The position numbers and the translations under genes are program-made. Positions 30,140-39,339 of a stretch of 64,000 nucleotides of DNA are shown one piece after another. The stretch spans positions 434,001-498,000 of the forward strand of contig NZ_JAHVJQ010000004.1 in NCBI RefSeq assembly GCF_019801145.1, written 5' to 3'. Under the pieces are notes generated by a model that was not told the DNA's origin, did not search any database, and saw nothing but the letters and a program-made list of their open reading frames with translations. The DNA is from Leisingera aquaemixtae (GTDB taxonomy: Bacteria > Pseudomonadota > Alphaproteobacteria > Rhodobacterales > Rhodobacteraceae). Numbering within the stretch: position 1 is the first letter of the stretch; every line of letters starts with the position of its first letter.

Positions 30140-31678
30140 ATGACAGCTTTGCCCGTACAGTTTTCCGATGACCAGGCCACCGCTTATGACAGCGTGACCG
30201 AGCTCCTGCGCAAGGCGGGGGTGGACCTTGATGACGGGCTACTGCACCCGCCCCGCGGCGACGCCGGGGTGATGGCGGTGATCGGCAAGGCCGGATCGGG
30301 CAAGACGCTGCTGCTGGCCGAGCTTTACAAGGCGCTTGAGAATTCAGGCGTCGAGGTTGTCTCCGGCGACTATGAAAGCCGCAAGAAAGGCGACGACCGT
30401 CGCACCCTGGCAATCCTGGCGCCGACCAACAAGGCCGCCAGCGTGCTGCGCCTGCGTGGAGTGCCGGCCACCACCATTCACCGCATTCTCTATACTCCGG
30501 TCTATGATCCGGAGTTCGAGAAGATCGCCGAATGGCTGGCGGGGCAGGGCGACCAGCCCGAGATCGAAGGGCTGACTGAGGAGGCGCTGGCCCGCGCCGC
30601 CGCCTTCTATGAGAAGAACAAGTCGATCCCCGGCGCGCTGGCTGCCGCGGGGCTGCGCGGCTCCGATTTCATCACCGGCTGGAAACGGCGCGAGGAGCCC
30701 TTGGACATCGGCTTCGTCGACGAGGCCTCGATGCTGGACGACCGCCAGTTCGAGGACCTGAAGGAAATTTTCCCGAACCTCATTTTGTTCGGCGACCCGG
30801 CGCAGCTGGCGCCGGTGAACCAGTCGGGGTCGATGGTGTTCGACGCGCTGCCGGAGCCGCGCCGCCTCATCCTGAACCGCATCCACCGGCAGGAGGCCGG
30901 GAACCCGATTTTGGACCTGGCCCATGCGCTGGCCGACCCGCAGCTCGGGTTCGAGGATTTCGAGCGCATGGTGGAGGATACCGCCCGCCGCGATGACCGC
31001 GTGGTCTGGGGCCAGCGGGTGGAGGTCGACCTGATGGCGCGCTCGCCGGTGCTGGTCTGGCGCAACAACACCCGCATCCGGCTGATCAATGCCTTCCGCA
31101 CCGTCTACGGCGCGCCGGAGGATGAGCTGATCGCCGGCGAGCCGCTGATCTGCGACGGCATTGAGCTGCCGATGAAGCACCGCAAGAAACGCCTGGACCT
31201 GGAGGCCCGCGGGCTGATCAAGGGCGCCCAGGTGATCTTTCTCGGCCCCGGCCGCAAGCCCGGCTTCTCGCGCCTGCATGTGATGGGGGCGGAGGACCCA
31301 CAGGTCTCTGCCGCTTCCATCGTCAAGATCGAGAAACCGGATGAGGAAGAGCCGTTCATCCCCTACGCCGCCCGCATGGGGGCAACGTTTCTGCACGGTG
31401 CCGCAGTGACCATCCACAAGGCTCAAGGCTCGCAATGGGATACCACCCAGGTCTTTGCGCCCGATATCTATGCCGCCGCCCGCATGGGCCGGGTGGAGGC
31501 TGGCCAGCCGCTGTGGAAGCGGCTGGCCTATGTGGCCATCACGCGCGCCCAGGAGCGGCTGATCTGGGTGGTCAGGAACCGCCTGGCCAAGCCCGCAGGC
31601 CCGCTGCAGGTGGATGACCTGAAGGCGGTGCCGGCCGCGGCGCTGACGCTGGAAGCACAGGAGGAAACCCCGGCATGA
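30140..31678 (+). CDS. AAA ATPase / RecD-like DNA helicase
   Basis: 512-residue superfamily 1 helicase-type ATPase. Walker A is GKAGSGKT (residues 49-56), Walker B/DEAS is in IGFVDEASML, followed by LFGDPAQLAPV. The C-terminal UvrD-C2 segment is AVTIHKAQGSQWDTTQVFAPD, then YVAITRAQERLIWV. It lacks the exonuclease part of RecD and resembles stand-alone RecD2-like or exodeoxyribonuclease-V-subunit-like proteins seen in Rhodobacterales. Likely a DNA repair or recombination helicase. It overlaps the SDR gene by four bases. Confidence 0.85.
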   Translation: MTALPVQFSDDQATAYDSVTELLRKAGVDLDDGLLHPPRGDAGVMAVIGKAGSGKTLLLAELYKALENSGVEVVSGDYESRKKGDDRRTLAILAPTNKAASVLRLRGVPATTIHRILYTPVYDPEFEKIAEWLAGQGDQPEIEGLTEEALARAAAFYEKNKSIPGALAAAGLRGSDFITGWKRREEPLDIGFVDEASMLDDRQFEDLKEIFPNLILFGDPAQLAPVNQSGSMVFDALPEPRRLILNRIHRQEAGNPILDLAHALADPQLGFEDFERMVEDTARRDDRVVWGQRVEVDLMARSPVLVWRNNTRIRLINAFRTVYGAPEDELIAGEPLICDGIELPMKHRKKRLDLEARGLIKGAQVIFLGPGRKPGFSRLHVMGAEDPQVSAASIVKIEKPDEEEPFIPYAARMGATFLHGAAVTIHKAQGSQWDTTQVFAPDIYAAARMGRVEAGQPLWKRLAYVAITRAQERLIWVVRNRLAKPAGPLQVDDLKAVPAAALTLEAQEETPA

Positions 31679-32412
31679 GCAAGACAATCCTGATCACTGG
31701 CGCCAGCTCCGGCATCGGCCGCGCCGTGGCGGAACTGTTTCTGGAAGAGGGCTGGCAGGTCGGGCTGGCGGCCCGCCGGGCGGAGAAGCTGGAAGAGGTG
31801 GCGCAGGGTCACACGAACGCACATGTGCTGCCTGCCGATGTGACCGACCCGGCGGTGGTGGACCATGCGGTGAACAGCTTTGTAATGGCGGCGGGCCGGC
31901 TGGATGTTCTGTTCAACAATGCGGGCATCTTCACACCGCCGGGCACCATCGACGAGATCCCGCTGGAGGATTGGTTCGCCTCGGTGAACGTGAACCTCAC
32001 CGGCATGTACCTGACCGCCCGCGCCGCCTTCCGGCAGATGCGCCACCAGGCGCCGCAGGGCGGGCGGATCATCAACAACGGCTCCATCGCCGCATACGTG
32101 CCGCGGCCCCATTCAGCGCCTTACGCGGCGACCAAGGCGGCGATTACCGGCCTCACCAAAAGCCTGTCGCTGGACGGGCGCCCCTTTGACATCGCCTGCG
32201 GCCAGATCGACATCGGCAACACCCGCACCCCGATGGTGGAGGACCTGAGCCAGCGCCACGCTGAAGCCAACCCCGGCGCTGAGATGATGCACACATTTGC
32301 GGTGGAGGACGCAGCGAAGTCGGTGCTGCATATGGCCAATCTTCCGCTGGAGGCCAATGTGCAGTTCATGACGGTGATGGCCACCAAGATGCCCTACATC
32401 GGCCGCGGCTAG
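31675..32412 (+). CDS. short-chain dehydrogenase/reductase
   Basis: 245-residue classical SDR. The cofactor motif is TGASSGIGRA near the start, NNAG near residues 80-83, and the catalytic Tyr-x3-Lys is YAATK. The ATG overlaps the helicase stop (ATGA), so the two are translated together. Substrate unknown; the neighbour gives no clue. Confidence 0.88.
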   Translation: MSKTILITGASSGIGRAVAELFLEEGWQVGLAARRAEKLEEVAQGHTNAHVLPADVTDPAVVDHAVNSFVMAAGRLDVLFNNAGIFTPPGTIDEIPLEDWFASVNVNLTGMYLTARAAFRQMRHQAPQGGRIINNGSIAAYVPRPHSAPYAATKAAITGLTKSLSLDGRPFDIACGQIDIGNTRTPMVEDLSQRHAEANPGAEMMHTFAVEDAAKSVLHMANLPLEANVQFMTVMATKMPYIGRG

Positions 32413-32531
32413 GCTCTCCCGCCCGTCGCAGGCGCATCCCGGATGCGCCGCTCCCGTTAGGCACGGCGCTGCGCTGGCGTGCAGCGTGGCTCCGCTTTTG
32501 GCGGCAAAGCCGCCGGCCAGGCAGCGGGGCG

Positions 32532-32553
32532 GGAGTACTTTTACAAAGGAGAA
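32532..32553 (-). repeat. 3'-end motif, copy 2
   Basis: Minus strand: TTCTCCTTTGTAAAAGTACTCC is split here as TTCTCCTTTG plus TAAAAGTACTCC. It lies 73 bases past the TIGR02186 stop and reads leftward, away from that gene. Confidence 0.5.
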
Positions 32554-32562
32554 CTGGGGGGC

Positions 32563-32586
32563 TTCTTCTTTGCAGCAAAATACTCC
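32563..32586 (+). repeat. 3'-end motif, copy 3
   Basis: Plus strand: TTCTTCTTTGCAGC followed by AAAATACTCC. It lies 150 bases past the SDR stop and starts nine bases from the opposite-strand copy 2. Confidence 0.5.
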
Positions 32587-32626
32587 GCGGTGAATTGGCC
32601 GTCAGGCCAAGAGGTGCAGCCCCTCC

Positions 32627-33412
32627 TTACCGGTTCCTGAGCAGGCTGAAGGCCGCAGATGCGCCCCAGCCGGCGGCAATGGCAATTGCCAGCGACATCA
32701 GGCCATAGAGGAACGGCTGCTCGCGCGAGAGGGAGAACAGGAACCGTTCCAGCCCAACCTTGCGCACGTCGATGGTGGTCTCATATTGCGACACCACCTC
32801 GCCGCCGCGGGTCAGGAAGATGCGAGTCAGGTAATCGCCCTCGGTCAGGTCGGCAGGCATCTTGATCGCGGTGCGGAACAGGGTCTGCTCATCCACCGCC
32901 ACGGTGTTTTCGCGCAGCGAATAGAGCCCGTTCTTCTCGCGGATCCGCATCACCGCATCGGCAAAGGCCTGGGCGCCGCGGATGTGCATTGCCGCGCCGA
33001 CCGAGCGGATCGCGCGTTTGATCGAAATCCGGTAACGCAGGTCTTCGGTATCTTTCAGAACTTTGGCAAACGGGGCGCTGGTGGCGACCGCGTAGAAGGC
33101 CGGCGCCGAGTCGACCAGCACGCTGTCCACGTTGACCCAGATGCCCAGCTTCTTTTCCTTGCGCCGCACCATCACGGACGGGGCCGGGCCGGAGACTGCC
33201 ACGACCACCTCCAGCGGGTCGTCCTGCGGGATCGGGGTTTCCCTTTTCACCGCACCGAAGATCAGGATCTCGGAGCCGTCGAAGGTGGCGGTGATCGCCA
33301 CCCGGTCCTGGCTGAGGCCCAGCACGACCTCCTCCTTGGCGGCCCGGGCCGCGGATTGCGGCAGCAGCGCCAGGGCGGCGGCAGCGAGGGCAGAGAGAAG
33401 CAGCTTGCGCAT
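32627..33412 (-). CDS. TIGR02186 family membrane protein
   Basis: 261 residues with a signal peptide (LLLSALAAAALALLPQSAARA), an extracytoplasmic domain of about 200 residues, and one C-terminal helix (FLYGLMSLAIAIAAGWGASAAFSLL) that anchors it with a short RNR tail. This matches the TIGR02186 proteins that are found behind TSUP exporters. Its ATG follows the upstream TSUP stop by two bases, so it is very likely part of that transport system, perhaps as a periplasmic partner. Mechanism unknown. Confidence 0.85.
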   Translation of the reverse strand: MRKLLLSALAAAALALLPQSAARAAKEEVVLGLSQDRVAITATFDGSEILIFGAVKRETPIPQDDPLEVVVAVSGPAPSVMVRRKEKKLGIWVNVDSVLVDSAPAFYAVATSAPFAKVLKDTEDLRYRISIKRAIRSVGAAMHIRGAQAFADAVMRIREKNGLYSLRENTVAVDEQTLFRTAIKMPADLTEGDYLTRIFLTRGGEVVSQYETTIDVRKVGLERFLFSLSREQPFLYGLMSLAIAIAAGWGASAAFSLLRNR

Positions 33413-33414
33413 GA

Positions 33415-34338
33415 TCAGTGGCCTCCTGCTTCGCCGAGCGTGAACAGCTCAGAGGGTTGCAGCAGCAGGTCGAGGCCCAGCTTCACGCAGACCGCAATGA
33501 CCATCAGCGCCAGCAGGATGCGCAGCTGTTCGGCCTTGAGGTAGACCCCGATGCGGGTGCCGATCTGGGCGCCCACCACGCCGCCGATCAGCAGCAGAAC
33601 CGCCAGAACGATGTCCACGGTATAGTTGGTGGTGGCGTGCAGCATGGTGGTGAAACCGGTGACCAGGATAATCTGGAACAGCGAGGTGCCGACAACCACC
33701 TTGGTTGGCATGCCGAGAATGTAGATCATCGCAGGCACCATGATGAAACCGCCGCCGACACCCATGATCGCGGCCAGGATGCCGACGCAGACGCCGACCA
33801 GAATAGGCGGGATCACCGAGATATAGAGGCCGGAGGTGCGGAACCGCATCTTGAACGGCAGCGCATGCACCCAGCCGCGCTGGCGCCGGGCCGCAGGCGC
33901 GGCGCCGCCTGCCTTCTTGGACTTGCGGATCGCGTTCAGGCTTTCGATGAACATCAGCCCGCCGACAACGCCCAGGAATACGACGTAGCAGAGCTTGACC
34001 AGCAGATCGACCTGGCCGAGCGCCTTGAGGTAGTTGAACACCACAACCCCCAGCGCCGCGCCCATCAGGCCGCCGGCCTGCAGCACCAGCCCCATCTTGA
34101 TGTCGACCGTGCGCCTTCGGAAATGCGCCAGCACGCCGGAGAAAGAAGAGGCGACAATCTGGTTTGCCTCGGTGGCCACCGCCACTGCGGGCGGGATGCC
34201 GATGAAGAACAGAAGCGGCGTCATCAGGAAACCGCCGCCAACTCCGAACATGCCCGAGAGAACCCCCACCATTCCCCCAAGTCCCAGGAGAAGGAAGGCA
34301 TTCACTGAGACCTCAGCTATGGGAAGGTAGATCTGCAT
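33415..34338 (-). CDS. TSUP family transporter, copy 2 of tandem pair
   Basis: 307-residue TauE/SafE-type exporter with about eight or nine helices. Two diagnostic repeats are visible: VGVLSGMFGVGGGFLMTPLLFFIGIPPAVAVATEANQ (in pieces, about residues 23-60) and LAAIMGVGGGFIMVPAMIYILGMPTKVVVGTSLFQ (about 188-222). It is about three-quarters identical by eye to the adjacent gene at 34448, without gaps over most of the length. Likely exports sulfite or a related anion. Translationally close to TIGR02186. Confidence 0.9.
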   Translation of the reverse strand: MQIYLPIAEVSVNAFLLLGLGGMVGVLSGMFGVGGGFLMTPLLFFIGIPPAVAVATEANQIVASSFSGVLAHFRRRTVDIKMGLVLQAGGLMGAALGVVVFNYLKALGQVDLLVKLCYVVFLGVVGGLMFIESLNAIRKSKKAGGAAPAARRQRGWVHALPFKMRFRTSGLYISVIPPILVGVCVGILAAIMGVGGGFIMVPAMIYILGMPTKVVVGTSLFQIILVTGFTTMLHATTNYTVDIVLAVLLLIGGVVGAQIGTRIGVYLKAEQLRILLALMVIAVCVKLGLDLLLQPSELFTLGEAGGH

Positions 34339-34447
34339 GTTCTTTGTTAAACCGCAGTCATATCAAAAATCAATGATCTATGCCGCTCTGCAGCGTGCAG
34401 GACTGATTTGCCGTTGCAAACTGGACTTATAGCTGCCGGCCCGCGGT

Positions 34448-35371
34448 TTAGGGCAGATTGAGCACGGTCAGGGAAAACAGGTCGGCGGGTTCCAGCAGCA
34501 GCTCGAACCCGATCTTGACCGAGACTGACAGAACCAGCAGCGCGAGCAGAACGCGCAGCTGCTCGGCCTTGAGCCTGGCGCCGATCAGAGTGCCCAGCTG
34601 GGCGCCCGCAACGCCGCCGACCAGCAGGAACAGTGCCAGCACCACGTCAACCGTGTGGTTGGTCGTGGCATGCATCACCGTGGTGAACCCGGCGACAAAG
34701 ATGATCTGGAACAGCGAGGTGCCGATCACCACCTTGGTGGGCATGCCGAGGATGTAGATCATCGCTGGCACCATGATGAATCCGCCGCCGACGCCCATGA
34801 TCGCCGACAGGATGCCAACGCCGAAGCCGACCAGCACGGGCGGGATCACCGAGATATAAAGCCCGGAGGCCTTGAAGCGCATCTTGTAGGGCAGGGCGTG
34901 CACCCAGGACCGCTGGCGCCGCTTGTAGGCGGGGGCGCCGCCGGCCTGGCGTGCCCTGCGGATGGCGTTGACGCTTTCGATGAACATCAGCGCGCCGATC
35001 ACGCCGAGGAACAGCACGTAGCAAAGCTGCACCGCCAGATCGACCTGGCCAAGCTGTTTGAGCCAGTTGAAGACCGCCATCCCCAGCGCGGCGCCCAGAA
35101 GCCCGCCGCCCAGCAGCACATAGCCCATCTTCAGATCCACGGTGCGGCGACGGAAATGCGCCATCAGGCCGGACACGGAAGAGGCCACCACCTGGTTGGC
35201 AGAGGTGGCAACCGCAACCCCCGGCGGGATGCCGATCAGAAACAGCAGCGGCGTGATCAAAAAGCCGCCGCCGACCCCGAACATGCCCGACAGTACGCCC
35301 ACAGCGCCGCCGATGCCCAAGAGCAGCAGAAAGTTGACCGAGACTTCGGCGATGGGCAGGAACACGTGCAT
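34448..35371 (-). CDS. TSUP family transporter, copy 1 of tandem pair
   Basis: 307 residues, exactly the length of its downstream duplicate when started at the ATG at 35371 (a TTG five codons earlier is ignored). The same FGVGGGFL and MGVGGGFIMVPAMIYILGMPTKVV motifs are present. The C termini differ (FSLTVLNLP here, FTLGEAGGH in the copy), as do a few loop residues, so both probably remain functional. The 109-bp gap to the second copy may hold a second promoter. Confidence 0.9.
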   Translation of the reverse strand: MHVFLPIAEVSVNFLLLLGIGGAVGVLSGMFGVGGGFLITPLLFLIGIPPGVAVATSANQVVASSVSGLMAHFRRRTVDLKMGYVLLGGGLLGAALGMAVFNWLKQLGQVDLAVQLCYVLFLGVIGALMFIESVNAIRRARQAGGAPAYKRRQRSWVHALPYKMRFKASGLYISVIPPVLVGFGVGILSAIMGVGGGFIMVPAMIYILGMPTKVVIGTSLFQIIFVAGFTTVMHATTNHTVDVVLALFLLVGGVAGAQLGTLIGARLKAEQLRVLLALLVLSVSVKIGFELLLEPADLFSLTVLNLP

Positions 35372-35617
35372 GGGGCCATACAGCAATCAGAACGCAAGGG
35401 GTCAACCGGCCAGGCGGCACTGCGGCGGACAGGACCGACAGAGTGTGGTGAACTGGACCTAAGGGCAGGTGCTCCTGCGACTGCAGGTGAAGGCCATGGC
35501 CCTTCGCCTTGACGGCCTTGGGCCGGGCGCCGCACTGCGTGCGGCGGGAAAGAGGTTCTGCTGAGAGGCCTCTGACGGGCAGGGCTGCCCCTCAGATGGC
35601 CATGCCAAGTGTGCTTG

Positions 35618-35688
35618 CGTCTTTTCCGCGTCAACGGTGAACGGCGCCTGCGCGCCGCCGCTGCGCGGCCCTTGACCCGGAAAAGACG
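35618..35688. repeat. 71-bp cruciform-type inverted repeat
   Basis: Arms CGTCTTTTCCGCGTCAA (35618-35634) and TTGACCCGGAAAAGACG (35672-35688) match at 16 of 17 positions. Inside are two smaller stems, GGCGC/GCGCC and GCCGC/GCGGC, giving a cloverleaf-like fold. Only one copy seen in the window. Confidence 0.7.
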
Positions 35689-35701
35689 AAGGGCGGGAAA
35701 A

Positions 35702-35732
35702 TGCAACGCCCGGCGAGGGGGCGGGCGTTGCA
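35702..35732 (-). terminator. terminator of the BMP-type ABC operon
   Basis: TGCAACGCCCG and CGGGCGTTGCA form an 11-bp stem with a nine-base loop; on the minus strand it is followed by TTTTCCCG. It lies 17 bases after the last permease gene. Confidence 0.75.
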
Positions 35733-35749
35733 ACAGCTGCAGACAGCGC

Positions 35750-36715
35750 TTAGCGCTCCTTGACGTAGGGCTCGCCGCCGGCCCGGGGCGGGATCGCCTT
35801 GCCGACGAAACCGGCCAGGATCACCACCGTCAGCACGTAGGGCAGCGCATCCATTGCCTGCACTGGAATGGTGATGCCGCCGAGCTCAATGTTCTGAAAG
35901 CGCAGCGCGATCGCCTGCAGCAGGCCGAACAGCAGGCAGGCGCCCATCGCGTGCCAGGGCCGCCACTTGGCAAAGATCAGCGCCGCCAGGGCGATGAAGC
36001 CGCGGCCGGCGGTCATGTCCTTAACGAAACCCGCTTGCAGCGCGGTGGCCAGGTAGGCGCCCGCAATGCCGCACAACAGACCGCAGATCAAAACAGCCGC
36101 GTAGCGCAGGCCGACAACCGAAACCCCGGCGGTATCGACCGCGGCCGGGTTTTCCCCCACCGCGCGCAGGCGCAGGCCAAAGCGGGTGCGAAACAGCACC
36201 CACCAGGTGGCGGGTACCGCCAGGAAAGCGATGTAGACCAGGATCGAGTGGCCCGAGAGCAGCTCGGAGTAAATAGGACCCAGCACCGGCACGCCAGAGA
36301 CGCTCCCGGCAAACGGCAGGTCGAACGGAGTGAAGCGGCCGCCGCCGATCAGCGAGGGGGTGCGGCCGCCCTGCTGGAACCAGTCCTGGGCGATCAGCAC
36401 TGTCATGCCCGCCGCCAGGAAGTTGATCGCCACGCCGGAGATCAGCTGGTTGCCGCGGAAGGTGATGGAGGCCACCCCGTGCAGCGCCGCCAGCAGCAGC
36501 GACGAACCGATGCCGGCCAGCAGCCCCAGCCAGACATTGCCGGTGACGGCTGCCACAGCGGCGGAGAAGAAGGCGGCCATCAGCATCTTGCCCTCAAGGC
36601 CGATGTCGAAAATGCCTGCGCGTTCGGAAAACAGCCCCGCAAGGCAGGCCAGCAGCAAAGGCGTGGCCAGGCGGACGGTGGAATCCAAGAGCTGGATGAT
36701 CGTCAGGAAATCCAT
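35750..36715 (-). CDS. ABC transporter permease (BMP/nucleoside type)
   Basis: 321-residue permease of the BPD_transp_2 family with about eight to ten helices. LACLAGLFSERAGIFDIGLEGKMLMAAFF near the start is the classical signature of the second permease in nucleoside-type importers. Its start overlaps the stop of the first permease by one base. With the partners upstream it forms a complete importer; no operon member after it. Confidence 0.92.
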   Translation of the reverse strand: MDFLTIIQLLDSTVRLATPLLLACLAGLFSERAGIFDIGLEGKMLMAAFFSAAVAAVTGNVWLGLLAGIGSSLLLAALHGVASITFRGNQLISGVAINFLAAGMTVLIAQDWFQQGGRTPSLIGGGRFTPFDLPFAGSVSGVPVLGPIYSELLSGHSILVYIAFLAVPATWWVLFRTRFGLRLRAVGENPAAVDTAGVSVVGLRYAAVLICGLLCGIAGAYLATALQAGFVKDMTAGRGFIALAALIFAKWRPWHAMGACLLFGLLQAIALRFQNIELGGITIPVQAMDALPYVLTVVILAGFVGKAIPPRAGGEPYVKER

Positions 36716-37809
36716 CAGTTCTGCCCCTTCCGCACCGCCAGGAAGATCTTCTCAAGCGGCATCCGCACCATGTTGTCGAGCGCGCCGGTGAACAGGATCA
36801 CCAGCGCCTGGATCACCACGATCAGCTCCCGCGGGATCGAGGTCCAGAGCGCCAGCTCGGCGCCGCCCTGGTAGAGGAAGCCAAAGAGGATCGCCGCCAG
36901 GAACACGCCGAACGGGTGGTTGCGCCCCATCAGCGCCACCGCGATGCCGATGAAACCGGCGCCTTCGGTGGCGTTCAGCACCAGCCGCTCAGCCTCTCCC
37001 ATGACGTTGTTGATTGCCATCATGCCGGCCAGAGCGCCGGAGATCAGCATCGCGATCATGATGGTGCGGACAGAGGAGATGCCGGCATAGCGCGCGCCCG
37101 GCTCCGATTTGCCCAGGGAGCGGATTTCATAACCCAGCGGCGTGCGCCAGATCAGCAGCCAGACAAACAGGCAGGCGCCGACGGCCACCAGCAGGCTGAC
37201 GTTGGCGGGGGCGGACTTCGAAAATTCGATCCCGATCGGAGCCAGCAGCTCATGCAGGGACGGCAAGTGCACGGACTCGGGGAAGCGTTCAGTGGCCGGG
37301 TCCATGGAGCCCACGGGGCGCAAGAGGTTGACCAGCACATAGTTCAGCACCGCCGCGGCGATGAAGTTGAACATGATGGTGGTGATCACGATGTGGCTGC
37401 CGCGCTTGGCCTGCAGATAGGCGGGGATTGCGGCCCAGGCTGCGCCAAAGATCCCGGCACCGAGCGCCGCAAAGACCAGCGCCAGCGTCCAGTGCGGCCA
37501 GGGGATCAGCAGGCAGACCAGCGCGACGCCAAGCCCGCCCAGCATCGCCTGGCCTTCGCCGCCGATGTTGAACAGGCCCGCATGGGCGGCAATCGCCACC
37601 GCAAGCCCGGTGAACATGAAATTGGTGGCGTAGTACAGCGTATAGCCCCAGCCATAGGTGGAGCCCAAGGCGCCTTCGACCATCAGCTTGACCGCGGCAA
37701 CCGGGTCTTCGCCGATCCCGAGGATCACCAAGGCCGACAGGATCGCGGCCAGGATCAGGCTGATCAGCGGAATCAGGACCACATCGGCCCATTTCGGCAT
37801 CTTGTCCAT
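36715..37809 (-). CDS. ABC transporter permease (BMP/nucleoside type)
   Basis: 364-residue permease, the larger of the pair. HAGLFNIGGEGQAMLGGLGVALV (about residues 79-101) is the BPD_transp_2 signature, and GYEIRSLGKSEPGARYAGIS (about 226-245) forms the cytoplasmic coupling loop. Its ATG directly follows the ATPase stop. It would form the heterodimeric channel with the 35750 protein. Confidence 0.92.
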   Translation of the reverse strand: MDKMPKWADVVLIPLISLILAAILSALVILGIGEDPVAAVKLMVEGALGSTYGWGYTLYYATNFMFTGLAVAIAAHAGLFNIGGEGQAMLGGLGVALVCLLIPWPHWTLALVFAALGAGIFGAAWAAIPAYLQAKRGSHIVITTIMFNFIAAAVLNYVLVNLLRPVGSMDPATERFPESVHLPSLHELLAPIGIEFSKSAPANVSLLVAVGACLFVWLLIWRTPLGYEIRSLGKSEPGARYAGISSVRTIMIAMLISGALAGMMAINNVMGEAERLVLNATEGAGFIGIAVALMGRNHPFGVFLAAILFGFLYQGGAELALWTSIPRELIVVIQALVILFTGALDNMVRMPLEKIFLAVRKGQN

Positions 37810-39339
37810 TTACGCGGCCTCCCCCGCGACACCGGCCATCAAGAGGCCCAGTTCTTTCTCATCGGTCTGATCGGCAGGCCGTTCGCCCATGATCATGCCG
37901 TCAAACATCACCGCAACCCGGTCGGCGAGCGACAGGATCTCCTCCAGCTCGACCGAGACCAGCAGGATCGCCTTGCCCTGGTCGCGCAGTTCGACGATCT
38001 GCTTGTGAATGAATTCGATGGCGCCGATGTCGACGCCGCGGGTCGGCTGGCCGACCAGCAAGAGGTCGGGGTTGCGCTCGATCTCGCGCGCCACGACGAT
38101 TTTCTGCTGGTTGCCGCCGGAGAAGTTCTTGGCCGCCAGCCAGGGATCGGGCGGGCGTACGTCGAATTTCTCCATCTTGGCCTCGGTATCTGCGCGCAGC
38201 GCTGCGTTGTTCATCAGAATACCGTTCTGATAGGCGGCGTCGCGGTGATAGCCGAAGGCCACGTTCTCCCAGGCGTGGAAGTCCATGATCAGGCCCTCGC
38301 GCTGGCGGTCCTCCGGCACATGGCCGATATGGGCGGCGCGCCGCGCGGCGGCATCCGAGCCCTGGCCGTGCAGGGGCAGGGGCGTGCCATGCAGTTTGAT
38401 GCTACCGGTGCCGGGGCGCATGCCGCCCAGAACCTCCAAGAGCTCCGACTGGCCATTGCCGGCCACACCGGCAATGCCGACGATCTCGCCTGCGCGCACG
38501 GTCAAGTCGATGCCCTTGACGCGCTCGACCCCGGCGCTGTCCACCACACGCAGGTTCTCGATCTCCAGGATCGGGGCGCCGGGCTGGGCCGGAATCTTGT
38601 CAACGCGCAGCAGCACCTTGCGGCCCACCATCAGCTCTGCCAGGTGCTCGGGGCTGGTCTCGGCGGTCTTGACGGTGGCGGTCATCTGGCCGCGGCGCAT
38701 GACGGACACCGTGTCTGTGTATTCCATGATCTCCCGCAGCTTGTGGGTGATCAGGATGATGGTCTTTCCTTCGGCGCGCAGCCGGTCGAGAATACGGAAC
38801 AGCTGGTCGGCCTCTGACGGCGTCAGCACGCCGGTGGGTTCGTCCAGGATCAGGATTTCAGCCTTGCGGTAAAGCGCCTTGAGGATCTCCACCCGCTGCT
38901 GCATGCCGACGCCGATCTCGTCGATGCGGGCGTCAGGGTCCACGAACAGCTCGTATTCCTCCTCCAGCGCCTTCAGCTCCTTGCGGGCGCGGCGCAGCGA
39001 GGGCATCAGCATGCCGCTGTCCTCGGCCCCCAGCACGATGTTTTCCAGCACGGTGAAATTCTCCACCAGCTTGAAGTGCTGGAACACCATGCCGATGCCC
39101 GCGGCAATGGCTGCCTGGCTGTCCGGGATCGCGGTCTTCTTGCCCTTGATCCAGATCTCGCCGCTGTCGGCCTTGTAAAACCCATAGAGGATCGACATCA
39201 GCGTCGATTTGCCTGCACCGTTTTCACCGATGATGCCGTGGATGGTGCCGGGGGCGACGCTGATGGAAATGTCCTTGTTAGCCTGGACCGGGCCAAAGGC
39301 CTTGGAAATGCCTTTGAGTTCGATGGCGGGGGCGGTCAA
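37810..39339 (-). CDS. ABC transporter ATP-binding protein, two nucleotide-binding domains
   Basis: 509-residue tandem ATPase of the sugar/nucleoside importer class. The first domain has Walker A GENGAGKST (about residues 37-45), the signature near GMQQRVEILKALYR and DEPTGVLTP. The second domain has a degenerate Walker A, GVAGNGQSE, followed by FSGGNQQKIVVAREI and a Walker B region VGQPTRGVD without the usual glutamate. This asymmetry is normal for the family. It overlaps the NTF2-like stop by four bases. Confidence 0.94.
   Translation of the reverse strand: MTAPAIELKGISKAFGPVQANKDISISVAPGTIHGIIGENGAGKSTLMSILYGFYKADSGEIWIKGKKTAIPDSQAAIAAGIGMVFQHFKLVENFTVLENIVLGAEDSGMLMPSLRRARKELKALEEEYELFVDPDARIDEIGVGMQQRVEILKALYRKAEILILDEPTGVLTPSEADQLFRILDRLRAEGKTIILITHKLREIMEYTDTVSVMRRGQMTATVKTAETSPEHLAELMVGRKVLLRVDKIPAQPGAPILEIENLRVVDSAGVERVKGIDLTVRAGEIVGIAGVAGNGQSELLEVLGGMRPGTGSIKLHGTPLPLHGQGSDAAARRAAHIGHVPEDRQREGLIMDFHAWENVAFGYHRDAAYQNGILMNNAALRADTEAKMEKFDVRPPDPWLAAKNFSGGNQQKIVVAREIERNPDLLLVGQPTRGVDIGAIEFIHKQIVELRDQGKAILLVSVELEEILSLADRVAVMFDGMIMGERPADQTDEKELGLLMAGVAGEAA

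Larger units (their letters stand above)
32413..32626. other. convergent gap with hairpins and two 3'-end motifs
   Basis: No gene. GGCGGC-AAA-GCCGCC (32500-32514) is a candidate terminator stem. Two copies of the 3'-end motif lie back to back here, one on each strand (listed separately). Confidence 0.6.
35372..35749. other. 378-bp gene-free, palindrome-dense region
   Basis: No gene on either strand. Hairpins follow each other: CGCCGCAC-TGC-GTGCGGCG (35528-35546), AGAGGCCTCT (about 35563-35572), GGGCA-GGGC-TGCCC (about 35577-35590), a large 17-bp-arm inverted repeat, and the importer terminator. It separates the TSUP operon promoter from the end of the ABC operon. Confidence 0.6.
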
